Of a stretch of 64,000 nucleotides of DNA, positions 34,587-45,069 are shown in pieces. The stretch covers positions 55,695 to 119,694 of the forward strand of contig QCIB01000001.1 of the NCBI GenBank assembly GCA_003216915.1, in the 5' to 3' direction. The DNA is from Prochlorococcus sp. AG-402-I23. Its GTDB lineage: Bacteria; Cyanobacteriota; Cyanobacteriia; PCC-6307; Cyanobiaceae. Each line of letters opens with the position of its first letter. Position 1 is the first letter of the stretch. Below the pieces are notes generated by a model that was not told where the DNA came from, searched no databases, and saw only the letters and a list, made by a program, of their open reading frames with translations. The translations under genes and the position numbers were made by a program.

Positions 34587-35126
34587 ATGAAAGAAAAAAT
34601 TATTTCTGAAATAAATTTAGATTTGGTTTTTCAATGTAATGATTTCTCTCAATTTTCAAATAAGTTAAAAGATACTAAAACTCATCTTATTTTTGAATCT
34701 ATTTTTTGGGAGAAAGTTTTTTTATCTTGGATAAATACTATATTAAAAAAAGAGGATTATGAATTACCAAATTATATTTTTGAAAAAAAATCTTTTTCAT
34801 TAGGCTTACAGATAATATCTAATCAAGAAATTGCTTCTTTGAATAAGAAATGGATGCAAAAAAATGGTCCAACTGATGTTCTATCTTTTCCAATTATTTC
34901 TGATGAATCTCTAAATAATTTAGATCATATAGAGTTGGGAGATATTTTTATATCATTAGAGATGGCACTTGAGCAATCTTATGAATATAAACATTCAATC
35001 TATAGAGAGATGATCTGGTTGGCTAGTCATGGATTTTTACATCTTTTGGGATGGGAACATAATAATGAGCATGATTTAGAAAATATGTTAAATTTCCAAG
35101 AATATTTAATTATTCGATTAGATTAA
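34587..35126 (+). CDS. ybeY: Endoribonuclease YbeY (rRNA maturation)
   Basis: [38 protein letters not shown] metal-binding motif. Confidence 0.93.
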   Translation: MKEKIISEINLDLVFQCNDFSQFSNKLKDTKTHLIFESIFWEKVFLSWINTILKKEDYELPNYIFEKKSFSLGLQIISNQEIASLNKKWMQKNGPTDVLSFPIISDESLNNLDHIELGDIFISLEMALEQSYEYKHSIYREMIWLASHGFLHLLGWEHNNEHDLENMLNFQEYLIIRLD

Positions 35127-35132
35127 AAATCA

Positions 35133-35543
35133 ATGGAAAAAAAAATAAACTATTTAGAAAATAGAAAAGAATCATACAAAACTTCTAGTAATGTATTTAT
35201 AAGTTTTAAGTATGCTTTCAGTGGTATTAGTTATGTATTAAAAACTTCAAGAAATTTTAAAATTCAATTAATTTTTGCAGTTACAAGTTTAATAATTGGT
35301 TTTTTACTCAAAATTAGTCTAAGTAATTATGTTATTTTGATTGCAACAATAATGTCTGTTTTAATATTAGAAATATTGAACACATCTATTGAATCAATCG
35401 TTGATTTAGTAGTGAAAAAAGAATTTAGTATTTTGGCTAAAATTTCAAAAGATACTTCTGCAGGAGCAGTATTATTAGCTTCCATTAATTCTGTTATTAT
35501 TGCTGTATATATCTTTGTTCCTAAAATAAAGTTGTTATTTTAA
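35133..35543 (+). CDS. dgkA: Diacylglycerol kinase (DgkA family)
   Basis: FKYAFSGISYVLKTSRNFKIQL, LEILNTSIESIVDLV, KDTSAGAVLLASI. Confidence 0.92.
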   Translation: MEKKINYLENRKESYKTSSNVFISFKYAFSGISYVLKTSRNFKIQLIFAVTSLIIGFLLKISLSNYVILIATIMSVLILEILNTSIESIVDLVVKKEFSILAKISKDTSAGAVLLASINSVIIAVYIFVPKIKLLF

Positions 35544-35555
35544 ATCCATATAAAT

Positions 35556-36152
35556 ATGTTTCTTGTTATTGATAATTACGATAGTTTTACTTATAACCTT
35601 GTTCAATATTTAGGAGAACTTTCAGTTGAACATGAAATAACTAAAGAATTAATAGTTAAAAGAAATGATGAAATTACTCTAGAAGAAATTATCAAACTAA
35701 ATCCTGGTGGAATTCTCTTATCTCCAGGTCCAGGTAATCCAGATCAATCTGGAATTTGTCTACCAATTCTAAAAAAATTATCTAAAAATATTCCGATCTT
35801 GGGAGTTTGTTTAGGTCATCAAGCTTTGGCCCAAGCTTTTGGAGGTAAGGTTATAGTTGGGAAAGAACTTATGCATGGTAAGACATCCAAAATATTTCAT
35901 AATCAAAAAGGATTGTTTAAAGATATCGAGACTCCATTTGTGGCTACTAGATACCATAGTCTTATAGTTGATTCAAGTTCTTTACCATCTTGTTTCGATA
36001 TAACTGCGACTTTAGAAGACTCAACAATTATGGCTATCTCTCATAAAGAATATAAACATTTACATGGGGTACAGTTCCATCCTGAAAGTGTGTTGACGCA
36101 ATTTGGTCATAAATTAATTAGTAATTTTCTAAAAATGGCTGAAAAAAAGTAA
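35556..36152 (+). CDS. trpG: Anthranilate/aminodeoxychorismate synthase component II (glutamine amidotransferase)
   Basis: IDNYDSFTYNLVQYLGEL, LSPGPGNPDQSG, GVCLGHQALAQAFGG, GVQFHPESVLT. Confidence 0.92.
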   Translation: MFLVIDNYDSFTYNLVQYLGELSVEHEITKELIVKRNDEITLEEIIKLNPGGILLSPGPGNPDQSGICLPILKKLSKNIPILGVCLGHQALAQAFGGKVIVGKELMHGKTSKIFHNQKGLFKDIETPFVATRYHSLIVDSSSLPSCFDITATLEDSTIMAISHKEYKHLHGVQFHPESVLTQFGHKLISNFLKMAEKK

Positions 36153-36172
36153 AATAAAAAAAAATTAATTTT

Positions 36173-36898
36173 ATGATTTCTCAAATTAAAAACTTTTTAT
36201 TTTTGATATTAGTTAGCTCTTTTTTACCTACCTCTTTATTGGCAAGGAACTTAGGAATAAAAAGTTTGGGACATAGTAGTTTTTTAATTACTAGTGCAGA
36301 TAAATCTATTCTTATAAATCCCTTTAAAGCAATAGGTTGTGCAAGTAATTTAAAGGAGCCAAAAGAAGTCAACGTAGATTTTATTTTGGCTAGTTCTAGG
36401 CTTCTAGATGAAGGATATAACCCTAATGAGCAATTAATGTTCGTTGAGCCAGGAATCTATCAATTTGAGGATATTTTATTAAATGGAATTTCTGTACCAC
36501 ATGACAGAGTAGATGGAAGAAGATTCGGGATGGCAACTGTTTGGAGTTGGGAGCAGAATGATTTTAAAATTGTTCATATGGGAGGAGCTGCTGGTGATAT
36601 TGATATAAACAGTCAAATTATTTTGTCTAGTCCAGATATATTGTTTATTTCAATTGGAGGAGGAATAAAATCTTACAATGGTAAAGAAGCCTCAAAAATA
36701 GTTAAGCTTCTAAAACCTAATGTAGTTATTCCTGTTCACTTTGAACGCGGCAAAAAAATTAATAAAGAATGTGATTTCTCAAATGCTGATTTATTTATCG
36801 AAAATATGAAAGATTTTAAAGTAAAATATGTCGGAAAAGATTTTCAAATAAATCCTAAAAGAATCGATCAAAATACAATTTATATTTTCAGTAATTAA
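36173..36898 (+). CDS. Exported metallo-beta-lactamase-fold protein with degenerate metal-binding motif
   Basis: Signal peptide-like N-terminus; LGHSSFLITSADKSILINPF and NVVIPVHFE match MBL (UlaG/YtkL-like) fold, but the HxHxDH position reads ILASSRLLDEG. Confidence 0.75.
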   Translation: MISQIKNFLFLILVSSFLPTSLLARNLGIKSLGHSSFLITSADKSILINPFKAIGCASNLKEPKEVNVDFILASSRLLDEGYNPNEQLMFVEPGIYQFEDILLNGISVPHDRVDGRRFGMATVWSWEQNDFKIVHMGGAAGDIDINSQIILSSPDILFISIGGGIKSYNGKEASKIVKLLKPNVVIPVHFERGKKINKECDFSNADLFIENMKDFKVKYVGKDFQINPKRIDQNTIYIFSN

Positions 36899-38004
36899 TT
36901 TTTTAAATCTAATATCTTGTAATTGTCCCAGAAAAAAATCATTTGTTCTTTAGTTCCAATACTAACCCTTATAGAATTACCGATATCTTTTTTGTTTTCC
37001 ATACTTCTAATAAGAATACCTTTTTCTCTCATCTGTTGTATTAAGATTTTAGGATCTTTTTTTGGCCAAATTAAGAAATAATTACCTCCACTAAAGTGAG
37101 TTCTGATTTTTGTTGATTTAAATTTATTTAAAATCCATTCCCTCGCCTTTTTTACTTCTAAAACATAATTATCAATATATGATTTGTCTTTAAGTGCTGC
37201 TAATGCAGCTGTTATAGCAAAGCTGTTTACATCATATGGTCCTGTAACTTTATTAATGTACTGAATTAAACTTTTATTGCCAAAAGTAAAACCTATTCTT
37301 AAACCAGCTAGACCTGCAGTTTTTGAAAGAGATTGGATTATTAGTATATTTTTATTCTTTTCAAAATCTATCGATTCAAGAAGACTATCTCCATTAAATT
37401 TTTCATATAGTTCATCAACAACTATTAATGAATCGTTATTGATATTGGCTAAATTAATTATTTCATGAGAGCTTAGAACAGTTCCTGTTGGATTATTTGG
37501 ATTGCAAATAAATATTAACTTTGGATTATGCTTTATTATTTTTTCCCTAAATTCTTCGATGGGGAATAGAAAATTTTCTCCAATGTAAGAACAACTTATT
37601 TTTTTCATTCCTCGGATTTCTGCACAAGGAGAATAGTAACCAAAAGTTGGATTTGTGGTTAGAAATATCTGATCTTTTTCTCCAAAGCAATTGAAAATTG
37701 CATTTATTGCTGCATCTGCTCCATTGAAAATTCCGATTTCATCATTACTAAATTTTCTTGAATCAAGATATTTATCAGATAAAAATTTTTTTAAAAAATT
37801 ATATTCTGGATAAATTGAAATCTCATCTAATTTTATCGCTTGTAATGCCTCTAAAACCTTAGGACTTGGACCTAAAGTATTTTCATTAAAGTCTAAGCGG
37901 AGTAAATTTCTTCTATTTTCTAAAGGTGCAGAGTAAGACTGCATATTTATTATTTCTTCTCTTGGTTTTGGGAAAAGATTATTTAATGGATCAAAATCAT
38001 TCAT
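36895..38004 (-). CDS. hisC: Histidinol-phosphate aminotransferase-like class I/II aminotransferase
   Basis: LRLDFNENTLGPSPKVLEAL, NPNNPTGTVLS, SLSKTAGLAGLRIGF. Confidence 0.83.
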   Translation of the reverse strand: MNDFDPLNNLFPKPREEIINMQSYSAPLENRRNLLRLDFNENTLGPSPKVLEALQAIKLDEISIYPEYNFLKKFLSDKYLDSRKFSNDEIGIFNGADAAINAIFNCFGEKDQIFLTTNPTFGYYSPCAEIRGMKKISCSYIGENFLFPIEEFREKIIKHNPKLIFICNPNNPTGTVLSSHEIINLANINNDSLIVVDELYEKFNGDSLLESIDFEKNKNILIIQSLSKTAGLAGLRIGFTFGNKSLIQYINKVTGPYDVNSFAITAALAALKDKSYIDNYVLEVKKAREWILNKFKSTKIRTHFSGGNYFLIWPKKDPKILIQQMREKGILIRSMENKKDIGNSIRVSIGTKEQMIFFWDNYKILDLKN

Positions 38005-39818
38005 TACATTCTTTCTAAAGTTTCAATTCCTAAAAGCTCTAAGCTTAATTTTAGTGTTTTTGCAGTTAGGTCACATAAATTAAGCCTAGAGATTTTTATA
38101 TTTTTTTCTTCTTTGAGGATTGGAACTTGATCATAGAATCTATTAAAAGTCTGACATAGCTCGAACAGATAATTGCATAGTCTATTTGGCATTAAGTCTT
38201 TTTCAATAGAAATTATGACTTCATCGAACCTAAGTAATTTTCTGATAAGTTTCCACTCAGATTTATGTTCATAATTTACGTACTGAAAATCTTTAGATTC
38301 ATAAACAAAATCATTTTTTCTTTTAATTCCTAAAATTCTTACAAGTGTATATAACAAATAAGGAGCAGTATTACCATTAAGGGAAAGCATTTTATCAAAA
38401 CTAAATTGATAATTAGTAATCCTATTTTGACTTAAATCTGCATACTTAACAGATCCTAATCCAATAATTCTTGAAGTATTTGCTATAAACTCTTCGGTCT
38501 CATAACGATCTTCATCTTCTAATCTTTTCAATAAATCTTCTTTTGCTCTTCTAACTGCTTCATTTAATAAATCTTTTAGGCGTATTGTTTCACCTTCTCT
38601 TGTCTTTAGTTTTTTGCCATCAATTCCTTGAACTAACCCAAAAGGGACATGGTCTACTTGACAATTTTCTGGGATCCATTTTGCTTTTTTTGCAACTTGA
38701 AAAACTCCAGCAAAATGATTTGCTTGCCCATGATCAGTTACATAAATAATTCTTGAAGCATCATCGCCATTAGGAGGTTTATTGAATCTGTATCTTATAG
38801 CAGCAAGATCTGTGGTGGCATAATTAAAACCTCCATCTTTTTTTTGAATAATTAGCGGTAAAGGTTTGCCTTCTTTATTAGTCATCCCATCTAAAAATAC
38901 ACATTTTGCTCCTTGATCTTCTACTAATATTTTTTCTAAATTCAAATCATCAATAACTGATTTTAAGAAGGGATTATAAAAAGATTCACCTCTTTCTTCT
39001 ATTTTTATTTTTAAATTTTTATAGATTTCATCAAATTCTTTCCTTGATTGATCACATAATAATTTCCAAGCTTTAATCGATTTAATATCTCCACTTTGTA
39101 ACTTAACTACTTCCTCTCTAGATCTTTTTTGGAATTCAGATTCGTTATCAAATCTTTTTTTTGATTCTTTATAAAATTCAACTAAATCACTTATCTTGAT
39201 CTTTCCTATTTCTTCTAGATCATTTGAATATAAATCTTTGAGCTGAGTAATAAGCATGCCAAATTGTGTTCCCCAATCACCAACATGATTGAGTCTTAAT
39301 ACTTCATAACCTCTTAACTCGAAAATCCTAGATATTGAGTCACCTATTATGGTTGATCTTAAATGCCCTACATGCATTTCTTTAGCAATATTAGGGCTAG
39401 AAAAATCTACAATAACTTTATTGGACAAACCACTATCTAAATCTTTTCTAATTAGAGGTATGCCAGCCCTATTGCATTGAATATTTGACTTAATTTCATT
39501 TATTAGAACCTCATCTTTTAATTTTATATTTATAAATCCAGGTCCAGCTATTTCTAGACTCTTACATAATTTTGCTATGTTTTTATTTTTATTTAAAAGG
39601 TTAATAAAATCATTAGAAATATCTCTTGGGTTCTTTTTATATATTTTAGATAAACTTAAACAAACATTACATTGATAATCACCAAATTCCTCTTTTGATG
39701 ATTGTGTAATTAAATTCTTGCTAAGAGTTGCGAATTCTCCTTTTTTATCATTTTTTTCAAGACTATCTAAAAGAGATTGTTCAAATTGTTTTGTTAATTC
39801 TTTAAAAATGATTAGCAT
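38004..39818 (-). CDS. argS: Arginyl-tRNA synthetase
   Basis: [45 protein letters not shown]. Confidence 0.98.
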   Translation of the reverse strand: MLIIFKELTKQFEQSLLDSLEKNDKKGEFATLSKNLITQSSKEEFGDYQCNVCLSLSKIYKKNPRDISNDFINLLNKNKNIAKLCKSLEIAGPGFINIKLKDEVLINEIKSNIQCNRAGIPLIRKDLDSGLSNKVIVDFSSPNIAKEMHVGHLRSTIIGDSISRIFELRGYEVLRLNHVGDWGTQFGMLITQLKDLYSNDLEEIGKIKISDLVEFYKESKKRFDNESEFQKRSREEVVKLQSGDIKSIKAWKLLCDQSRKEFDEIYKNLKIKIEERGESFYNPFLKSVIDDLNLEKILVEDQGAKCVFLDGMTNKEGKPLPLIIQKKDGGFNYATTDLAAIRYRFNKPPNGDDASRIIYVTDHGQANHFAGVFQVAKKAKWIPENCQVDHVPFGLVQGIDGKKLKTREGETIRLKDLLNEAVRRAKEDLLKRLEDEDRYETEEFIANTSRIIGLGSVKYADLSQNRITNYQFSFDKMLSLNGNTAPYLLYTLVRILGIKRKNDFVYESKDFQYVNYEHKSEWKLIRKLLRFDEVIISIEKDLMPNRLCNYLFELCQTFNRFYDQVPILKEEKNIKISRLNLCDLTAKTLKLSLELLGIETLERM

Positions 39819-39845
39819 TAATTATTCAATTATTTATCTATATGA

Positions 39846-40712
39846 TTAATTAATATAACGCATACTCAAATCAATCCAATTACTTTTGGTGATTGAAGAA
39901 CTTGTTGAAATCAAATCAATACCTTTTATTAGATATTTACTAATTTCTTGAGGGTTTATTCCAGAAACTTCTATTATCAAATTTTTATTGACTTCTTTTT
40001 GTAGACTATTAATTGATAAATCTCTTAATTCTTGAACGTTTTTTTTGATTATTTCAGGACTAATTTCATCTAATAAGACACTATCCGCTCCTGCTAATAC
40101 TGCTTCTTTTGCCTGTTCGATATTCTCAGCTTCAATTATGATATGAGTTGTAAAAGGCGAATTTAGGCGAATATTTTGTACTGCATTCTTAAGATTATCT
40201 GTCCATGCAATATGATTTTCTTTGATCATAGCAGCATCGTATAATCCCATTCTATGATTCACCCCACCTCCGCATTTGAATGCATATTTTTCAAATATTC
40301 TTAAGCCAGGAGTCGTTTTCCTAGTATCTGCTAATTTTATATTTGTGCCTTCTAATTTATCTGTAAGATTCTTTGTATATGTTGATATTCCAGATAAATG
40401 CATTGCTATATTTAAGCTGATCCTTTCACTAGCGAGTAAACTTTTTGAAGGCCCATATATTTCTAAGAGTTTTTGATCTTTAACAAATTTATCTCCATCA
40501 GAGATATTAAATTTTGGACTGATTTTTAAATCAATTTTTCTAAAAATTTCTTTTATAATTTCGACACCACAAAATATACCCTCTTCTTTTGCAATCCAAT
40601 ATGCATTACCATTCTCTGCTGTAATAGAAGGACTTGTAAGATCTCCCCTACCTATATCTTCATCGATCCAATTATCAATGATTTTACTTATTATTGGAGT
40701 ATTTAAATCCAC
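39846..40712 (-). CDS. nadC: Nicotinate-nucleotide pyrophosphorylase
   Basis: EDIGRGDLTS, LADTRKTTPGLRIFEKYAFKCGGGVNHRMGLYDAAMIKENHI. Confidence 0.96.
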   Translation of the reverse strand: MDLNTPIISKIIDNWIDEDIGRGDLTSPSITAENGNAYWIAKEEGIFCGVEIIKEIFRKIDLKISPKFNISDGDKFVKDQKLLEIYGPSKSLLASERISLNIAMHLSGISTYTKNLTDKLEGTNIKLADTRKTTPGLRIFEKYAFKCGGGVNHRMGLYDAAMIKENHIAWTDNLKNAVQNIRLNSPFTTHIIIEAENIEQAKEAVLAGADSVLLDEISPEIIKKNVQELRDLSINSLQKEVNKNLIIEVSGINPQEISKYLIKGIDLISTSSSITKSNWIDLSMRYIN

Positions 40713-40794
40713 TAAACTAAGAAATAATTAATTAATAAAAATTAAACTGAAGTTAGAGAATCAACTATATATCACTATGTAATTTAACTCAAAT

Positions 40795-42177
40795 TTATTT
40801 ACCAATACAAAACTTAGAAAAAATATTATCTAGAAGTTCCTCTGTTAATTCTTGACCAGTTATTTTAGATAAGTTTTGAATTCCATCTCTCAGTTCAATT
40901 GATAACAAATCAAATGGCAATTTATTTTCAATTATTTCATCAGTATCATTTAAATTAGATAAGCAAGCAGACAAATTTGTTAGATGTCTTTCGTTTAAAA
41001 ATATATTGATATTTTCTACTTGTTTTAATCCGCATTTTTTTATAATTGTGTCTATTAATAATCTTTCACCATCATTATTCTTAATACTCATAAGAATTGT
41101 GTTTTTTAACTCATTTGAATTAATATTTTTGCAATCAATTAAATCTTTTTTATTGCCCAAAATAGTAATTAATTTTTCTTTGGGAATTTCTTGTATTATT
41201 TTTTTGTCTTCTTCATTAAATCCTTCTTCAAGACTATAAATATAAATTATAAAATCTGACTCTTTTATTTTCCTAAAACTTTTTTTAATTCCAATACTTT
41301 CAATTTGTTCATGAGTTTCTCTTATGCCAGCAGTATCAATTATTTTCATTGGAATATCATTAATAGTTAAATTAACTTCAATAACATCTCTAGTTGTTCC
41401 AGGAATATTAGTTACGATTGCTTTCTCTTTTTTTGCAAGCAAATTTAATAAAGAGCTTTTACCAACATTTGTTTTACCTATAAGCGCAATGGATATTCCA
41501 TTGTGAATATATGAATTTCTTTTTGCATTTTCTATTAGTAATTCTATTTTTTCTTTGACTTTTTTAATGTTTTTTAGATATTTGGTGTAATCAAAATCTG
41601 TGAAGTCTTCTTCAAAATCAACTCTCGCTTCTATTTCGCAAAGTTGATTTATAAGGTTATTTTTAATATCATCAATTTTTTTCTTTATTTCTCCTTGAAC
41701 CCCGCTAAAGGCTAACTCTGCTGATCTGGTATTGCTTGCATTAATTAATTGATTAATCGACTCGGCTTGAGTAAGGTCTATTTTTCCATTAAGAAAAGCT
41801 CTTTGACTAAATTCTCCTGGGTTTGCAAGTCTAACTCTAGAATTACTAGATAATAATATCTTTAAAACTTTATTTACTATGATAATTCCGCCATGGCAAT
41901 GAAGTTCAACTACATCCTCTCCTGTGAAGCTATTTGGGGATTTCATCACTAAAATTAAAACCTCATCTATAAATTTATTTTGTTTATTTTCCTGAATAAA
42001 ACCACGAAAAACCCTATGTGATTCCCATGCAAATTTAGATTTAGTTTGAACAATCTTTTTGCAAGAATTTATTGCGTCTTTCCCTGATACTCTTATTATC
42101 GCAACTCCTCCCTTCCCAATACTTATAGCTGAAGCAATTGCGGCTATCGTATCTTCTGTAGTAACTATCGAATCCAT
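40795..42177 (-). CDS. mnmE: tRNA modification GTPase MnmE
   Basis: [39 protein letters not shown]-terminal FCIGK. Confidence 0.97.
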   Translation of the reverse strand: MDSIVTTEDTIAAIASAISIGKGGVAIIRVSGKDAINSCKKIVQTKSKFAWESHRVFRGFIQENKQNKFIDEVLILVMKSPNSFTGEDVVELHCHGGIIIVNKVLKILLSSNSRVRLANPGEFSQRAFLNGKIDLTQAESINQLINASNTRSAELAFSGVQGEIKKKIDDIKNNLINQLCEIEARVDFEEDFTDFDYTKYLKNIKKVKEKIELLIENAKRNSYIHNGISIALIGKTNVGKSSLLNLLAKKEKAIVTNIPGTTRDVIEVNLTINDIPMKIIDTAGIRETHEQIESIGIKKSFRKIKESDFIIYIYSLEEGFNEEDKKIIQEIPKEKLITILGNKKDLIDCKNINSNELKNTILMSIKNNDGERLLIDTIIKKCGLKQVENINIFLNERHLTNLSACLSNLNDTDEIIENKLPFDLLSIELRDGIQNLSKITGQELTEELLDNIFSKFCIGK

Positions 42178-42243
42178 CTCTCGCTTTGTTATGGATAATT
42201 AAGTAAGATTATCAAGAATTTAATTTTGAAATTTTCTTTCTGA

Positions 42244-42687
42244 ATGAGATTTAAAAGAGATATTACCTATAAGAAAATTCTATCATTATTTAGGAATCAG
42301 AATGGAAGTCCTTTCTTTAATGCTAAAGGTTTAGCTATAGGGGTATTTAGTGGCTGCTTTCCTTTTTTTGGTTTTCAGACTTTAATAGGGGTATTTTTTG
42401 CAAAAATAGCCAAGGGAAATATTGTTCTAGCTGCAATTGGTACCTGGATAAGCAACCCTTTTACTTATATTCCACTTTATTATTTTAACTATAAAGTTGG
42501 TTCGATTTTTTTAAATAATTCTTCTAATAAAATTCTTGAAAAAAGTTTAGTTATTGATGACTTATGGAAACAAGGTAGAATTTTTTCCCTAAAATTACTC
42601 TTAGGTTCATCTTGTGTAGGTATTTTACTAGCTTTGATTTGCGGCAGTATTGTTTTCTTTATCTACAAGATAAAAAATAAAAAATAG
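42244..42687 (+). CDS. DUF2062 domain membrane protein
   Basis: GLAIGVFSGCFPFFGFQTLIGVFFAKIAKGNIVLAAIGTWISNPFTYIPLYYFNYKVG. Confidence 0.85.
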   Translation: MRFKRDITYKKILSLFRNQNGSPFFNAKGLAIGVFSGCFPFFGFQTLIGVFFAKIAKGNIVLAAIGTWISNPFTYIPLYYFNYKVGSIFLNNSSNKILEKSLVIDDLWKQGRIFSLKLLLGSSCVGILLALICGSIVFFIYKIKNKK

Positions 42688-42705
42688 ATTGAGCTGATTT
42701 TAAAA

Positions 42706-45015
42706 TTAACTTTGTCCAACTCTGGCAATATCTAAAACATCTGCCATTGATTTTATTTGTTCAATTGTTTTATGAAGTTGATTATAACTTTCAAGACCTA
42801 CACAAAGATTTATTATAGCTGGTTTACCATAAGCAGTTTTAACATTGGCATCGCTAACGTTTATACCTTTATCAGATAACCGCATAAGAATATCTTTAAG
42901 AACTCCAACTCTATCAATTACTTCTATTCGTAGCTGAATTGGAAACTTATTATCGCCAGTTTTATTATCTTGATTCCAACCTACAGGTAATCTTCTCTCT
43001 ATTGGAATTGGTATTACATTTTCACAATCTTCCCTATGTATAGTTATCCCATGGTTGCCGAGCGATACAGTTCCGATAATATCCTCGCCTGGGAGTGGGG
43101 TACAGCATTTACCTATTCTGTAATCAAGACCTTCTATCCCGGAAATTGGCGATTTAGCTGCTGTATTAGATTGATTAGTGGATAAATTACTATTACTTTT
43201 AAGAGATTTTGCTATTTCAGAGTCAGAATCATTTTTTACATCTTCTGTCTGTAATTTTATTTCTTCTCTTAGTCTGTTTAATACTTGATGCAAAGTTAAA
43301 CCACCAAAACCAAGAGATGCAAGAAGGTCTTCAGTAGTTTTTAAATTGCATCGATTTGCAACTTTTTTCATGGCTTCACTAGAAAGTAATGCTTCAAAAC
43401 CGTTTCTACCTACTTCTTTTTCAAGTAAATCTCTACCTCTTTTAATCGTTTCATCACGATGGCTTTTCTTATACCATTGGCGAATTCTATTTTTAGCAGT
43501 TGGCGTGACTACAAAGTTCAGCCAATCCAAGCTTGGAGTAGCATTATTACTTGTCAAAATTTCTATGAAGTCACCATTTTGAAGTGCTGTAGATAATGGA
43601 GAAAGCTTTTCATTAATTCTTATTCCATTACAGTGATTTCCAACTTCAGAATGAATTCTGTAGGCGAAATCTATCGCGGTAGATCCTTTCCTTAAACCAA
43701 CAACATCTCCTTTTGGAGTGATCACAAATACTTCTTCATCAAATAAATCTTCTTTAATTGAAGCTAAATAATCATTATGATCCCTTTCATTACCTTCTTG
43801 TTGCCATTCTACTAATTGTCTTAGCCAATTAAATCTCTCGGCATTACTTTTAGCAGGAGAACCACCCTCTTTGTATTGCCAATGAGCGGCAATACCATAT
43901 TCAGCAATTTGATGCATCGAAGTAGTTCTAATTTGAACTTCAATAGGTCGATGTCTTCCAATCACAGAAGTGTGTAAGGACTGGTATCCATTGGGTTTTG
44001 GTAATCCTATATAGTCTTTAAATCTACCTGGAATTGGTTTGAAAGTATCATGAACGACTGCTAAAGCTCGATAACAACTATCTGAATTGTCCACGATAAT
44101 TCTTAGGGCAGCAACATCATAAATCTCGTGAAAATGCTTTTGTTGTCTTTCCATTTTGCTCCAGATGCCATAAAGATGTTTTGGCCTTCCTGTTATTTCA
44201 AAATTTTTCAAACCTGCTGAAACCAAGTTTTCCTTCATAAGATTCAAAGTTACTTTTAATCTTTTTTCTCTATCACTTCTTTTAACAGCGATTTGATCTT
44301 TAAGATCTAGATATTCTTTAGGCTCTAGGAATTTAAAAGCTAAATCTTCTAATTCCCATTTAAATCTGTTTATTCCCAGTCGATTAGCTAATGGTGCATA
44401 AATCTCTCTTGTTTCTCTCGCTATTCTTAGTTTTTTCTCATCATTTAGCCATTCAATTGTTCTCATGTTATGAAGTCGATCTGCAAGTTTTACTAAGACA
44501 ACTCTGATATCGCTGGCCATAGCCAAAAACATTTTCCTAAGATTTTCAGCTTGTGCTTCAGTCCTGTTGTTAAAGTGAATGCCGCCTAATTTTGTTACGC
44601 CCTCTACAAGTATTTTTACTTCTAATCCAAAATTTGTTTCTAATTCGGATAAATCAATGCCAGTATCTTCAACAACATCATGTAAAAGGCCTGCAGCAAT
44701 AACAGATGAACTAGCACCTATTTCTTTGAGGAGATTTGCAACAGCAACAGGGTGGATAATGTATGGCTCGCCGCTCGCACGGAATTGTCCATCATGAGCT
44801 TTATAAGCAAGTTTAAAAGCCTTTGCTATAAGGTTTTGATTCTCATCATTTTCTTTATTTGATTTTTCAAAATTATCAATATCTTTAAGAAGCCAATCGG
44901 GAATATTTATTTGATAATTAAAAGATTCACTTTCATATTTTTTATTTTCAGGCAAAATAGTTTTGGAAACTTCAATCTCGTTTTTTTCTTTTGAATTTGC
45001 AGCTGCCTCGGACAT
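42706..45015 (-). CDS. spoT: Bifunctional (p)ppGpp synthetase/hydrolase
   Basis: HD domain (AAGLLHDVVEDTG), synthetase (FKPIPGRFKDYIGLPKPNGYQSLHTSV), TGS and ACT domains. Confidence 0.97.
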   Translation of the reverse strand: MSEAAANSKEKNEIEVSKTILPENKKYESESFNYQINIPDWLLKDIDNFEKSNKENDENQNLIAKAFKLAYKAHDGQFRASGEPYIIHPVAVANLLKEIGASSSVIAAGLLHDVVEDTGIDLSELETNFGLEVKILVEGVTKLGGIHFNNRTEAQAENLRKMFLAMASDIRVVLVKLADRLHNMRTIEWLNDEKKLRIARETREIYAPLANRLGINRFKWELEDLAFKFLEPKEYLDLKDQIAVKRSDREKRLKVTLNLMKENLVSAGLKNFEITGRPKHLYGIWSKMERQQKHFHEIYDVAALRIIVDNSDSCYRALAVVHDTFKPIPGRFKDYIGLPKPNGYQSLHTSVIGRHRPIEVQIRTTSMHQIAEYGIAAHWQYKEGGSPAKSNAERFNWLRQLVEWQQEGNERDHNDYLASIKEDLFDEEVFVITPKGDVVGLRKGSTAIDFAYRIHSEVGNHCNGIRINEKLSPLSTALQNGDFIEILTSNNATPSLDWLNFVVTPTAKNRIRQWYKKSHRDETIKRGRDLLEKEVGRNGFEALLSSEAMKKVANRCNLKTTEDLLASLGFGGLTLHQVLNRLREEIKLQTEDVKNDSDSEIAKSLKSNSNLSTNQSNTAAKSPISGIEGLDYRIGKCCTPLPGEDIIGTVSLGNHGITIHREDCENVIPIPIERRLPVGWNQDNKTGDNKFPIQLRIEVIDRVGVLKDILMRLSDKGINVSDANVKTAYGKPAIINLCVGLESYNQLHKTIEQIKSMADVLDIARVGQS

Positions 45016-45069
45016 TTTATATTGCTTTAGATGTATTTTATTTATGTCTAGAAAAATTTGCTATAAATC

